From: Lachnospiraceae bacterium
GTDB lineage: Bacteria > Bacillota > Clostridia > Lachnospirales > Lachnospiraceae
Direction: 5' to 3'
DNA length: 7,919 nucleotides
Assembly (NCBI GenBank): GCA_017420605.1
Contig: JAFOIS010000162.1
Span: forward strand, 1-7,919
The translations under genes were made by a program, and so were the position numbers. The first letter of the stretch is position 1; each line of letters begins with the position of its first letter. Below are positions 1 through 7,919 of the stretch, piece by piece. The notes beneath the pieces were generated by a model, which worked only from the letters and a program-made list of their open reading frames with translations, was not told the origin of the DNA and searched no databases.

Positions 1-347
1 ACTTCCATATTCACAGTCTGCGTCCGTTTGCGCTTCTTACGGCAGCGCCGGTCGAGATGCAGGGCCGAAAGCGCACCGGTCACTGCTGCAAGTATGATCG
101 TTACGATCGGCATTGCGACGGATTGCGCAAAGATCATCGCCAGCAGGATCAGAAACGCAAATACGAGCGACGTTATGGCAAACAGCCGCATGACCTTCTC
201 TTCATCGTAATTGCGTGCTTTCTCAACGTCAAGGATAGCGCGGAAGACTCTTCCCGCCTTTCCTCTCCACATACGGAACGCAATAAACAGAAAGAAAACG
301 AGTGCCAGCGCCAGTATGATCCTGTAATAAAGAATATAGGTTTTCAT
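1..347 (-). CDS. Unrecognised small membrane protein, 3' end cut by window edge
   Basis: The frame is open from an ATG at 347-345 to the left edge, giving 115 visible residues without a stop. I do not recognise the family. Three hydrophobic stretches are visible: residues about 4-24 (starting YILYYRIILALALVFF), about 55-74 and about 77-96. A charged segment (about 27-54, with RMWRGK and DVEKARNYDEEK) separates the first from the second pair. A strongly basic stretch (RRCRKKRKR, 100-108) follows the last helix. This suggests a three-helix inner-membrane protein with basic cytoplasmic flanks. The start lies 3 bases after the stop of the carboxypeptidase gene upstream, so the two are almost certainly cotranscribed and may be translationally coupled. 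The ribosome binding site is weak; a GGACGGA stretch lies inside the preceding gene's end. Being an intact in-frame ORF abutting a real gene supports it as a gene; the function is unknown. Confidence 0.72.
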   Translation of the reverse strand, partial: MKTYILYYRIILALALVFFLFIAFRMWRGKAGRVFRAILDVEKARNYDEEKVMRLFAITSLVFAFLILLAMIFAQSVAMPIVTIILAAVTGALSALHLDRRCRKKRKRTQTVNME

Positions 348-350
348 ACC

Positions 351-1427
351 TTACGTTAGATCCGTCCTTACCGTCACAATATACCCATCGACGTTGTTGC
401 CGGACACCGTGAAGGTTCCTTCCGGTATACGGATCCAGTCTTTTGCGGTATAAAATACTTCATAATGTGCCGAGGAGAACGAGACCTTCAGCGGATTTTG
501 CTGTGTATATTCCCGCATGCGGTCGATATACTCCTCAAGACAGAGATCGTTCAGTTCCATCACGATGGAATGCGGCACGCCGACATACCGGTAATGCCAC
601 GTTTCCCCGCTGATACCGGTGATATCCGTTTTATCTTCACGATAACGCCGTATAAACCCGTAATACTGCGCATTTTCATTGATCCATTCGGCATTCGCGC
701 TTCCGGTAAAGCTGTCCGCGTACGATCCGTAATAGACGCCGAGATCAAATGCCAGACCGGTATGATGCTCGCTGTAGCCCGGTGAAGCTACATAATCTTT
801 CGCGTATTCTTCGCCGTATTCTTCTTCGATCTCCGCGTACAGTTCATCCTGATACTCATAGGTACGGAAGGCCTCGGTAACGCCGGTACTGTCTTCACCG
901 ATCGCGCTTGTACAGTCACGTATCATCACGTCCAGGAAAGATACCGCATGCCTTGACGCCATCAGGTCATCTTTCGCCAGTGCGTAATCGACCGTCTTCA
1001 CGCCGCGGATGTATACAAGGTCAGAGGCCTGGTTATCCGTAAAGGAATACGGATATTCGCCGTTGACAAGGATCAGGTCTCCCCTGTGCAGCTGTCCTTC
1101 TTCGAAATAATACCTTTCTTCTTCCGGGACGTCCTCTTCCGGATCCTCCGCACCCGCTTCAGGATCGGATTCGATCTCCGCTCCCGCATGGGATTCCGGA
1201 TCCCCGTTTTCCGTGCCGCCGCTCTGCGCCGGATCGGCAGGAGCCGCTTCTTCGCTCCGCGAAGGCATAAAGGCGGATCCTTCCATAAAATCACGGATCG
1301 TTCTTCCGTTGCTGACAAGATATCCCAGAAGGACGATCACTGCCGTCACAAGAATAAACAGCAGCGATACAAGAATGATCGCCGCTGTATTTCTTTTTTT
1401 TCTTTTGCCGTTTCTTCTGGCTGCCAT
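351..1427 (-). CDS. Membrane-anchored D-alanyl-D-alanine carboxypeptidase, VanY/DdcY type (peptidase M15B)
   Basis: A 358-residue predicted zinc peptidase that would remove the terminal D-Ala from peptidoglycan stem peptides outside the cell. A basic N-terminus (RRNGKRKKR) precedes one hydrophobic helix at about 14-38, which serves as a signal anchor. An acidic, low-complexity Glu/Asp/Ala/Pro linker follows (about 57-105), then the catalytic domain (about 110-305). VanY hallmarks are visible: FRTYEYQDELY (187-197), SEHHTGLAFD (219-228, the SxHxxGxAxD zinc motif with ligands His221 and Asp228) and ETWHYRYVG (275-283, with catalytic Glu275 and zinc ligand His278). A C-terminal extension (about 310-358) follows the peptidase fold and may be a small beta module. 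Its ATG lies 1 base after the guaB stop, with little Shine-Dalgarno signal, so it is probably translated by coupling to guaB. There is no vanRS, vanH or vanA-like gene nearby, so this looks like a housekeeping wall-trimming enzyme, not part of a glycopeptide resistance cluster. Confidence 0.9.
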   Translation of the reverse strand: MAARRNGKRKKRNTAAIILVSLLFILVTAVIVLLGYLVSNGRTIRDFMEGSAFMPSRSEEAAPADPAQSGGTENGDPESHAGAEIESDPEAGAEDPEEDVPEEERYYFEEGQLHRGDLILVNGEYPYSFTDNQASDLVYIRGVKTVDYALAKDDLMASRHAVSFLDVMIRDCTSAIGEDSTGVTEAFRTYEYQDELYAEIEEEYGEEYAKDYVASPGYSEHHTGLAFDLGVYYGSYADSFTGSANAEWINENAQYYGFIRRYREDKTDITGISGETWHYRYVGVPHSIVMELNDLCLEEYIDRMREYTQQNPLKVSFSSAHYEVFYTAKDWIRIPEGTFTVSGNNVDGYIVTVRTDLT

Positions 1428-1428
1428 C

Positions 1429-2883
1429 TTACTTTTCGACGCTGTAGTTCGGAGCTTCCTTTGTAATGTGGATGTCGTGCGGATGCGATTCCTTCAGGGA
1501 TGCCGCCGAGATCTTCAGGAACCGCGCGTTCTCCTGCAGAAGCGGGATCGTACCGCAGCCGCAGTAACCCATGCCGGAGCGGATGCCGCCGACGAGCTGG
1601 AAGATCGTATCTTCCACCGTTCCCTTATACGGTACGCGTCCTTCGACACCTTCCGGAACCAGCTTTTTCGCGTCGGTCTGGAAATAACGGTCGCGGCTTC
1701 CGTTTTCCATGGCCGCGATCGAGCCCATGCCGCGGTAGACTTTGAATTTCCGCCCCTGATAAAGCTCGAAGTCTCCCGGGCTCTCGTCGCAGCCCGCAAA
1801 GATGCTGCCCATCATGCACACATTCGCGCCGGCCGCCAGGGCTTTCGTCATATCGCCGCTGTACTGGATCCCGCCGTCTGCGATGATCGGAACACCGGTC
1901 TCCCGCACCGCTTCGTAGCAGCTCATGACCGCGGTGATCTGCGGTACGCCGATGCCGGCGACGATGCGGGTCGTGCAGATGGATCCCGGACCGATACCGA
2001 CCTTAACCGCGTCGGCGCCCGCTTCGACAAGCGCCTTCGCGCCTTCTCCGGTCGCCACGTTGCCGGCGATGACGTCAAGATCCGGGAACGCGTCCTTGAC
2101 CATGCGGGTAGCCCGTATGACGTTGGCAGAGTGCCCGTGCGCGGAATCGATGACGATCACGTCGACGTGAGAGGCGACCAGCGCCTCCACGCGCTCGAGG
2201 ATATTCTTGGTGATGCCGACGCCGGCGCCGCACAGAAGGCGTCCCTGTCCGTCCTTTGCGGAATTCGGATATTTGATCTGCTTTTCAATGTCCTTTATTG
2301 TGATCAGACCTTTGAGATTGCCCTCTTTGTCGACGATCGGCAGTTTTTCTTTCCGGGCATCCGCAAGGATCTGCTTCGCTTCTTCCAGCGTTACGCCTTC
2401 GGGCGCGGTGATCAGACCTTCCGTCGTCATTTTTTCACGGATCGGTCTGTCCATGTTTTCTTCAAATTTCAGGTCGCGGTTGGTGATGATGCCGACGAGC
2501 TTTTTGCCTTCCGTGATCGGTACGCCGGAAATGCGGTATTTCGCCATAAGCGCACATGCGTCGCCGAGCGTATGGTTGGCGGAAAGAGAAAACGGATCGG
2601 TAATGACGCCGTTTTCGGATCGCTTGACCATATCCACCTCGGCAGCCTGCTGCTCGATACTCATGTTTTTGTGGATGATGCCGATCCCGCCCTGTCTTGC
2701 CATGGCGATCGCCATCTGATGTTCGGTCACGGTATCCATGCCGGCGCTCATCATCGGGATGTTCAGTTGGATCTTCTGGGTAAGCTTCGTAGAGATGTCG
2801 ATCATATTCGGAGTGACTTCCGAATAGGACGGTACCAGCAGTACATCATCAAATGTAATGCCTTCGCCAATAATTTTTCCCAT
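1429..2883 (-). CDS. guaB: Inosine-5'-monophosphate dehydrogenase
   Basis: A full-length 484-residue cytoplasmic enzyme that oxidises IMP to XMP with NAD+, the rate-limiting step towards GMP and GTP. The N-terminus [16 protein letters not shown] (8-23) is typical. The (beta/alpha)8 barrel is interrupted by a pair of CBS domains at about 92-205 (for example [20 protein letters not shown] and [18 protein letters not shown]), which bind adenine and guanine nucleotides in this family. The phosphate and active-site loop [11 protein letters not shown] (296-306) carries the catalytic Cys303. [11 protein letters not shown] (334-344) and GCDESPG (364-370) are conserved. The mobile flap contains RYFQ (399-402), with the Arg399 general base, and [11 protein letters not shown] (411-421). 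The start is fixed by AAGGAGGA at 2887-2894, three bases upstream of the ATG, and by a sigma-A promoter further upstream. The family's usual length is 480-510 residues, and all key residues are present. Confidence 0.98.
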   Translation of the reverse strand: MGKIIGEGITFDDVLLVPSYSEVTPNMIDISTKLTQKIQLNIPMMSAGMDTVTEHQMAIAMARQGGIGIIHKNMSIEQQAAEVDMVKRSENGVITDPFSLSANHTLGDACALMAKYRISGVPITEGKKLVGIITNRDLKFEENMDRPIREKMTTEGLITAPEGVTLEEAKQILADARKEKLPIVDKEGNLKGLITIKDIEKQIKYPNSAKDGQGRLLCGAGVGITKNILERVEALVASHVDVIVIDSAHGHSANVIRATRMVKDAFPDLDVIAGNVATGEGAKALVEAGADAVKVGIGPGSICTTRIVAGIGVPQITAVMSCYEAVRETGVPIIADGGIQYSGDMTKALAAGANVCMMGSIFAGCDESPGDFELYQGRKFKVYRGMGSIAAMENGSRDRYFQTDAKKLVPEGVEGRVPYKGTVEDTIFQLVGGIRSGMGYCGCGTIPLLQENARFLKISAASLKESHPHDIHITKEAPNYSVEK

Positions 2884-2944
2884 GTGTCCTCCTTGGATCT
2901 GCTGCTGCGATTCAGGTTATTTATAAAAATATAATATTTAAGAA

Positions 2945-2974
2945 AGAATAGCACAACAGCAGTCATAATGTCAA
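2945..2974 (-). promoter_or_regulatory. Sigma-A promoter for guaB
   Basis: On the minus strand a perfect TTGACA (2974-2969) is followed by an 18-base spacer and TATTCT (2950-2945). The -10 is preceded by TG at the extended -10 position (TGCTATTCT). The expected start is near 2938, giving a leader of about 55 bases that is very AT-rich at first and ends in the guaB ribosome binding site. That leader is too short for a purine riboswitch and contains no obvious attenuator. The promoter lies downstream of the groEL terminator, so guaB is likely an independent unit together with the two genes that follow it. Confidence 0.7.
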
Positions 2975-2975
2975 T

Positions 2976-3060
2976 GCGGCTCGAAGAGCAAGCCGGCTCG
3001 ATTTCGCATGTGAAGGAACAAGCCGTCAGCTTCTCCTAAGCCAGGTCAGCTCGAATCCGC
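2976..3060. repeat. GC-rich spacer with degenerate short repeats
   Basis: Between the guaB promoter and the groEL terminator lies a GC-rich, non-coding stretch with related short units on the plus strand: GCGGCTCGAAGAGC (2976-2989), AAGCCGGCTCGATTTCGC (2990-3007), AAGCCGTCAGCTTCTCC (3020-3036) and a unit starting AAGCCAGGTCAGCTCGAA (3038-3060). A shared core of AAGCC-(n)-AGCTCGAA-(n)-CGC recurs, and GTCAGCT occurs twice 20 bases apart. Small inverted repeats such as GCTC-GAA-GAGC are present. The reading frames are broken by stops and no protein is recognised. It may be a degenerate intergenic repeat element; the copies are imperfect, so confidence is limited. Confidence 0.35.
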
Positions 3061-3101
3061 TTCGCTCCTTCTCGCTGATGGCCGGCGCCACATAAAGCCT
3101 G

Positions 3102-3148
3102 AAAAAAAGATCCGGCAGCAAGTAAACTTGCCACCGGACCGTTTTTTT
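3102..3148 (-). terminator. Intrinsic terminator downstream of groEL (potentially bidirectional)
   Basis: A hairpin with 14-bp arms (3109-3122 and 3127-3140) and a 4-base loop (3123-3126) is flanked by seven A on one side (3102-3108) and seven T on the other (3142-3148). Read on the minus strand it is a GC-rich stem (GGTCCGGTGGCAAG, loop TTTA, CTTGCTGCCGGATC, with three G-U pairs) followed by C and seven T. It begins about 35 bases beyond the groEL stop. The plus strand also has the stem-then-T form, so it could stop transcription in both directions, although no convergent gene is present. Confidence 0.93.
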
Positions 3149-3174
3149 CAGCCTTTGCCTGGCTTATTGCCTGA

Positions 3175-5138
<1,964 letters not shown>

Positions 5139-5148
5139 TCATTCTTTG

Positions 5149-5175
5149 TTAGCACTCATCTTTTTGTAGTGCTAA
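5149..5175 (-). promoter_or_regulatory. CIRCE operator (HrcA-binding) in the groES leader
   Basis: The plus strand carries TTAGCACTC (5149-5157), a 9-base spacer (5158-5166) and TAGTGCTAA (5167-5175). The consensus is TTAGCACTC-N9-GAGTGCTAA, so 17 of 18 arm positions match; only the first base of the right arm differs. The element lies immediately downstream of the predicted transcription start and about 40 bases before the groES start codon, the usual location for repression by HrcA that is relieved on heat shock. hrcA itself is not in the window. Confidence 0.96.
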
Positions 5176-5187
5176 CATCCAACCGAT

Positions 5188-5216
5188 AATATACTCCGTG
5201 CCTTATTCCTTGTCAA
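5188..5216 (-). promoter_or_regulatory. Sigma-A promoter for groESL, -35 inside the codY 3' end
   Basis: On the minus strand a perfect TTGACA (5216-5211) is followed by a 17-base spacer and TATATT (5193-5188), which matches the -10 consensus at five of six positions. The predicted start is near 5181, just ahead of the CIRCE element. The -35 hexamer falls inside the last codons of codY (Leu-Asp-Lys-Glu-stop), so coding and promoter sequence overlap. No intrinsic terminator is seen between codY and groES, so some read-through from codY is possible. Confidence 0.9.
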
Positions 5217-6006
5217 GAGATGATTTGAGATTTTCTGAGTCGCGCTTCGCTCTCAGTTCTTCAAAGATATAATCGTTCTGGACTTTGATATAGGTGCCTT
5301 TCATACCCGAGGAACGGGAAACGATAATGCCGGCGCTTTCCAGTTTCCGCAGCGCATTGACGATGACGGAACGCGTGATCCCTATCCTGTCCGCGATCTT
5401 ACTGGCTACAAGGATCCCTTCACTGCCTTCCAGTTCATCGAAGATATGCAGGATCGCTTCGATCTCCGATCCCGAGAGCGTCGCGAACGCGGAAGTAACG
5501 ACCTGTTTTTTGCGCGTGCTCTCCGCGTATTCCTCATCTACGGAGCGGATCATCTCCAGGCCCACGACCGTGTTTCCGTATTCGCAGACGATAATATCCT
5601 CGATACTATAGGTACGGTCCTCACGGTACGCGAAGACTGTGCCGAGCCGTTCTCCGGCGATCTCGATCGGCATGATGATAGCGTAATACCGTTCGATGCC
5701 CGGCAGTTCGAACCCGAGCGTCGCCAGATTTACATTTTCCTTTGTGGACAGGATGCCGAGAAGCCGGTCGTTGAGAAGGCTGTCTATCCTTTCGCCGACA
5801 TTGTTCCGAAGGAGTTCCCGGATCGGTGTCACGTTTTCGCTGAGACCGATCCCCAGGACCTTGCCTTTCCGGCTCAGGACCAGGACGTTGGATGAAAGTG
5901 TTTCGACCAGTACGGAACAGATATCGTTGAAAACGACTTTCGAAGAGCTGGCATTGTGAAGCAGGCGGCCGATTTTTCTGGTACGATCCAACAACTGCAC
6001 GCTCAT
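5203..6006 (-). CDS. codY: GTP-sensing/branched-chain amino acid-responsive global regulator CodY
   Basis: A 267-residue cytoplasmic DNA-binding repressor that represses starvation-response genes when nutrients are plentiful. The N-terminus LLDRTRKIGRLLHNA (5-19) and the GAF-like effector domain (about 25-155, including VLVLSRKGKVLGIGLSE and AGERLGTVFAYRED) match the family. By eye, Arg63 and Phe99 align with ligand-pocket residues Arg61 and Phe98 of the Bacillus subtilis protein. A linker helix leads to the winged helix-turn-helix domain, whose recognition region ASKIADRIGITRSVIVNALR (201-220), followed by KLESAG and MKGTYIKV, is nearly identical to characterised CodY. The tail after about residue 253 (RAKRDSENLKSSLDKE) runs a little beyond the usual C-terminus, and its last codons hold the groES -35 element. 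AAAGGAG (6016-6022), nine bases upstream, supports the start. It has its own promoter and a candidate CodY box upstream, which suggests autoregulation. Confidence 0.97.
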   Translation of the reverse strand: MSVQLLDRTRKIGRLLHNASSSKVVFNDICSVLVETLSSNVLVLSRKGKVLGIGLSENVTPIRELLRNNVGERIDSLLNDRLLGILSTKENVNLATLGFELPGIERYYAIIMPIEIAGERLGTVFAYREDRTYSIEDIIVCEYGNTVVGLEMIRSVDEEYAESTRKKQVVTSAFATLSGSEIEAILHIFDELEGSEGILVASKIADRIGITRSVIVNALRKLESAGIIVSRSSGMKGTYIKVQNDYIFEELRAKRDSENLKSSLDKE

Positions 6007-6042
6007 GGGGAAATTCTCCTTTCTATTATGACTGCAGGAGTA

Positions 6043-6071
6043 ATTATAACATTATTTTCCGGCATGAACAA
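6043..6071 (-). promoter_or_regulatory. Sigma-A promoter for codY with extended -10
   Basis: On the minus strand a perfect TATAAT (6048-6043) is preceded by TG in the extended -10 position (TGTTATAAT). Seventeen bases upstream is TTGTTC (6071-6066), a weak -35 that matches only the TTG. The predicted start is near 6036, giving a leader of about 30 bases before the codY ATG. The strong extended -10 would compensate for the poor -35. One arm of a perfect inverted repeat coincides with the -35 hexamer. Confidence 0.72.
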
Positions 6072-6082
6072 TGCAGTTGTTC
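6066..6082. promoter_or_regulatory. Perfect 6-bp dyad over the codY -35 region, candidate operator
   Basis: GAACAA (6066-6071), a 5-base centre (TGCAG) and TTGTTC (6077-6082) form an inverted repeat. One arm is exactly the -35 hexamer of the codY promoter. It is not followed by a T-run on the minus strand, so it is not a topA terminator. The half-site spacing (GAAC-N9-GTTC) does not fit the Gram-positive LexA box (CGAAC-N4-GTTCG). A repressor site is an inference from position and symmetry only. Confidence 0.4.
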
Positions 6083-6095
6083 GTATTTCTTTTTA

Positions 6096-6110
6096 AATTT
6101 TCAAACAATT
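6096..6110. promoter_or_regulatory. Candidate CodY box upstream of codY
   Basis: The plus strand reads AATTTTCAAACAATT, which matches the CodY consensus AATTTTCWGAAAATT at 13 of 15 positions; the mismatches are at positions 9 and 11. It lies just downstream of the topA coding region (overlapping the last base of its stop codon) and centred about 67 bases upstream of the predicted codY start. The location suggests CodY autoregulation, as reported in some other Bacillota. The local AT-richness raises the odds of a chance match. Confidence 0.5.
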
Positions 6111-7919
6111 CAAAGTGTTTCGTCGATTTCGTCAGCCGTCTCAGCCGCTTTCCCGCTGCCCGGCTTCTGCCAGGACATAAAGGAGCAGGCAGGATTATCG
6201 ATACAGCCGTAATAACGGCGTCCTTTCCGGGTACGCCGCAGAACAACGTCTTTTCCGCAGAGCGGGCAGACGATACCCGTCTTTTCGAAATACGGGCGTG
6301 TATTGCGGCATTCCGGGAACCCCGGGCATGCAAGGAACTTGCCGTGCGGACCGTATTTCAGGACCATATGGCGGCCGCAGACTTCGCAGATCTCATCGGT
6401 CACCTCGTCCTGGATGCTGACTTTGGAAAGCTTCTCCCGCGCACTGTTCACGAGGACTTCAAGGTCCGGATAGAAATTCCGGACGACGGTCTTCCACTCG
6501 CAGGTCCCTTCCGCAATACCGTCGAAAAGCGTTTCAAGACTTGCGGTAAAGCCTTCGTCCACGATCGTCGGGAACGCTTCGATCATGATGTGGTTGACCG
6601 CCTCGCCCAGTTCCGTCATAAAAAGATTCTTCTGCTCGCGGACGACATAATGCCTTCCGAGGATCGTCGAGATCGTCGGCGCATAGGTGCTCGGCCTTCC
6701 GATGCCGCGCTCTTCCATTGCCCGGACAAGGGAGGCTTCTGTGAAATGCGCGGGCGGCTGGGTAAAATGCTGCTCCGGACGCACGTCCTTCATGGTGAGC
6801 CTGTCTCCGGCTGCAAGCGGTGCGGATATAATGTCCGCCTTCTCACTCTCCTCGTCTTCCGCCTGCGGATAAACGGAAAGGAAACCCTGAAAACGAAGCT
6901 TTGAACCGGCCACATGGAACACGTGTCCGGCATCCGCGATGCTGATCTGCTGCGTTTCATAGACTGCGTCCGCCATCCGGCTTGCCGTGAACCGCTTCCA
7001 GATCAGCTGGTAAAGACGGAACTGGTCGCGTGTAAGGGATTCTTTGATCTGGGCCGGCGTCCTGCGGATATCGGTGGGCCGGATCGCTTCATGCGCATCC
7101 TGGACGTTTTTCCCGTGTCCTTCCTTTTCGTGGCTGCCGAGGAAAGCGTTCCCGTACTCTTCCGCGATATAGGATGCCGCGGCCTTCTCCGCTTCATCGG
7201 CAATACGTGTCGAATCGGTACGCAGATACGTGATGATGCCGACAGTACCGCTTCCCTTGATGTCGACGCCTTCATAGAGCTGCTGTGCGATCCGCATGGT
7301 CTTCTGGGTCGGGAAATTCAGGAGCTTTGAAGCCTCCTGCTGCAGCGTGCTCGTTGTAAACGGCAGCGGCGCGCGCCGGATCCTTTCGCCTCTTTTTACT
7401 TCACGTACGGTACCGGTGCCGGTCAGTTCCGACGTAACGCGTTCCGCCGCCTCCTTGTTTTCCGGATTTTCTTTTCTGTCTCTTCCGAAATACCGGGCCG
7501 TAAGAACGCCCTTTCCGGACGGCAGCGCGTAATCGGCTTCGATCGTCCAGTATTCCGCAGGAATGAACGCGGCGATCTCTTCTTCACGGTCCGCGATCAT
7601 CCGCAGCGCGACGGACTGCACTCTTCCGGCGGAAAGGCCTCTTTTCACCTTTTCCCACAGCACCGGGCTGATCCGGTAACCGACCAGACGGTCGATCACA
7701 CGGCGCGCCTGCTGCGCGTCGACAAGATTCATATCGATATCACGCGGCGCTTTGATGGCGGCCTTGACCGCCGTCTTCGTGATCTCATTAAAGGAGATAC
7801 GCCTGCAGCGCTTGCCCTCGAGTCCCAGTGCGGCGATGAGATGCCACGAGATCGCTTCCCCTTCCCGGTCAGGGTCTGTCGCGAGATAAACGGTATCCGC
7901 CGCCTTTGCGGCTTTCCGC
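6110..7919 (-). CDS. topA: DNA topoisomerase I (type IA), N-terminus cut by window edge
   Basis: The frame stays open to the right edge, giving about 602 visible residues; roughly 95 N-terminal residues, including the first Toprim glutamate, are expected beyond it. The enzyme relaxes negative supercoils by single-strand cleavage and passage. Visible at the start is the Toprim metal-binding motif YLATDPDREGEAISWHL (Asp15, Asp17 and Glu19 in visible numbering). The active-site tyrosine lies in GIITYLRTDST, with its codon at 7226-7228 (visible residue 231). Further family motifs are LSAGRVQSVALR, PFTTSTLQQEASKLLNF, DAHEAIRPT and RGIGRPSTYAPTI. The C-terminus carries two zinc-ribbon modules of four cysteines each: CEVC..CPGFPEC and CPLC..CIDNPAC. 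An internal Met at 7732-7730 is not the true start, because conserved Toprim sequence continues upstream of it in the same frame. topA lies about 100 bases upstream of codY and no terminator is visible between them. Confidence 0.97.
   Translation of the reverse strand, partial: RKAAKAADTVYLATDPDREGEAISWHLIAALGLEGKRCRRISFNEITKTAVKAAIKAPRDIDMNLVDAQQARRVIDRLVGYRISPVLWEKVKRGLSAGRVQSVALRMIADREEEIAAFIPAEYWTIEADYALPSGKGVLTARYFGRDRKENPENKEAAERVTSELTGTGTVREVKRGERIRRAPLPFTTSTLQQEASKLLNFPTQKTMRIAQQLYEGVDIKGSGTVGIITYLRTDSTRIADEAEKAAASYIAEEYGNAFLGSHEKEGHGKNVQDAHEAIRPTDIRRTPAQIKESLTRDQFRLYQLIWKRFTASRMADAVYETQQISIADAGHVFHVAGSKLRFQGFLSVYPQAEDEESEKADIISAPLAAGDRLTMKDVRPEQHFTQPPAHFTEASLVRAMEERGIGRPSTYAPTISTILGRHYVVREQKNLFMTELGEAVNHIMIEAFPTIVDEGFTASLETLFDGIAEGTCEWKTVVRNFYPDLEVLVNSAREKLSKVSIQDEVTDEICEVCGRHMVLKYGPHGKFLACPGFPECRNTRPYFEKTGIVCPLCGKDVVLRRTRKGRRYYGCIDNPACSFMSWQKPGSGKAAETADEIDETL

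Noticed and set aside
1392..1399. Run of eight A on the minus strand near the start of the carboxypeptidase gene, a possible slippage site
   Set aside because: It is explained by Lys/Arg codons of the basic N-terminus before the signal anchor, and the frame is intact without any shift.
351..1427. Glycopeptide (vancomycin) resistance locus suggested by the VanY-like enzyme
   Set aside because: No ligase, dehydrogenase, VanX or two-component regulator is nearby; M15B carboxypeptidases of this kind are common housekeeping enzymes in Clostridia.
1213..2934. Long plus-strand open frame of 573 codons antisense to guaB
   Set aside because: It is the mirror of a clear guaB gene, with low-complexity Arg/Asp/His-rich translation, no recognisable domain and no ribosome binding site. 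It arises from codon bias on the opposite strand.
2884..2944. Possible purine riboswitch or attenuator in the guaB leader
   Set aside because: The leader from the predicted start is only about 55 bases and has no paired-stem architecture or terminator hairpin.
5228..5242. GATTTTCTGAG resembling half of a CodY box in the codY 3' end
   Set aside because: Only about 9 of 15 positions match and the right half-site is missing; it is coding sequence for Ser-Glu-Asn-Leu.
7730..7732. ATG as a possible topA start
   Set aside because: The same frame continues upstream to the window edge and contains the conserved Toprim DPDREGE motif, so this Met is internal.

Overview
The window reads as part of a Clostridia chromosome (phylum Bacillota), most plausibly a moderately GC-rich Lachnospiraceae-like member. 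That placement is inferred from the presence of CodY, the HrcA/CIRCE control of groESL, the Gram-positive style AAGGAGG ribosome binding sites and a VanY-type carboxypeptidase; it was not tested by a database search. All seven genes are on the minus strand, so in transcription order the window runs from right to left.

Layout in transcription order: topA (DNA topoisomerase I, cut by the right edge) is followed after about 100 bases by codY (GTP/branched-chain amino acid responsive global regulator). Next come groES and groEL, with a sigma-A promoter and a CIRCE operator between codY and groES. A strong, nearly symmetrical intrinsic terminator closes the groESL transcript. A GC-rich spacer with degenerate repeats follows, then a sigma-A promoter for guaB (IMP dehydrogenase). 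guaB is followed, 1 base after its stop, by a membrane-anchored VanY/DdcY-type D,D-carboxypeptidase. This is followed, 3 bases after its stop, by an unrecognised small membrane protein that runs off the left edge.

The genes are mostly housekeeping: DNA supercoiling, nutrient sensing, protein folding, guanine nucleotide synthesis and cell-wall trimming. A loose functional thread is GTP: guaB makes the precursor of GTP, and CodY is classically activated by GTP in Bacillus and by branched-chain amino acids in most Bacillota. Nothing in the sequence shows a direct regulatory link between the two genes here. No mobile element, CRISPR array, tRNA, rRNA or dedicated novel system was found.

The observations most worth following are regulatory. 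There is a 13/15 match to the CodY box just upstream of codY's own promoter, and a perfect 6-bp dyad sitting on that promoter's -35 element. The groES -35 hexamer is embedded in the last codons of codY. guaB is very tightly coupled to a cell-wall peptidase and an uncharacterised membrane protein.
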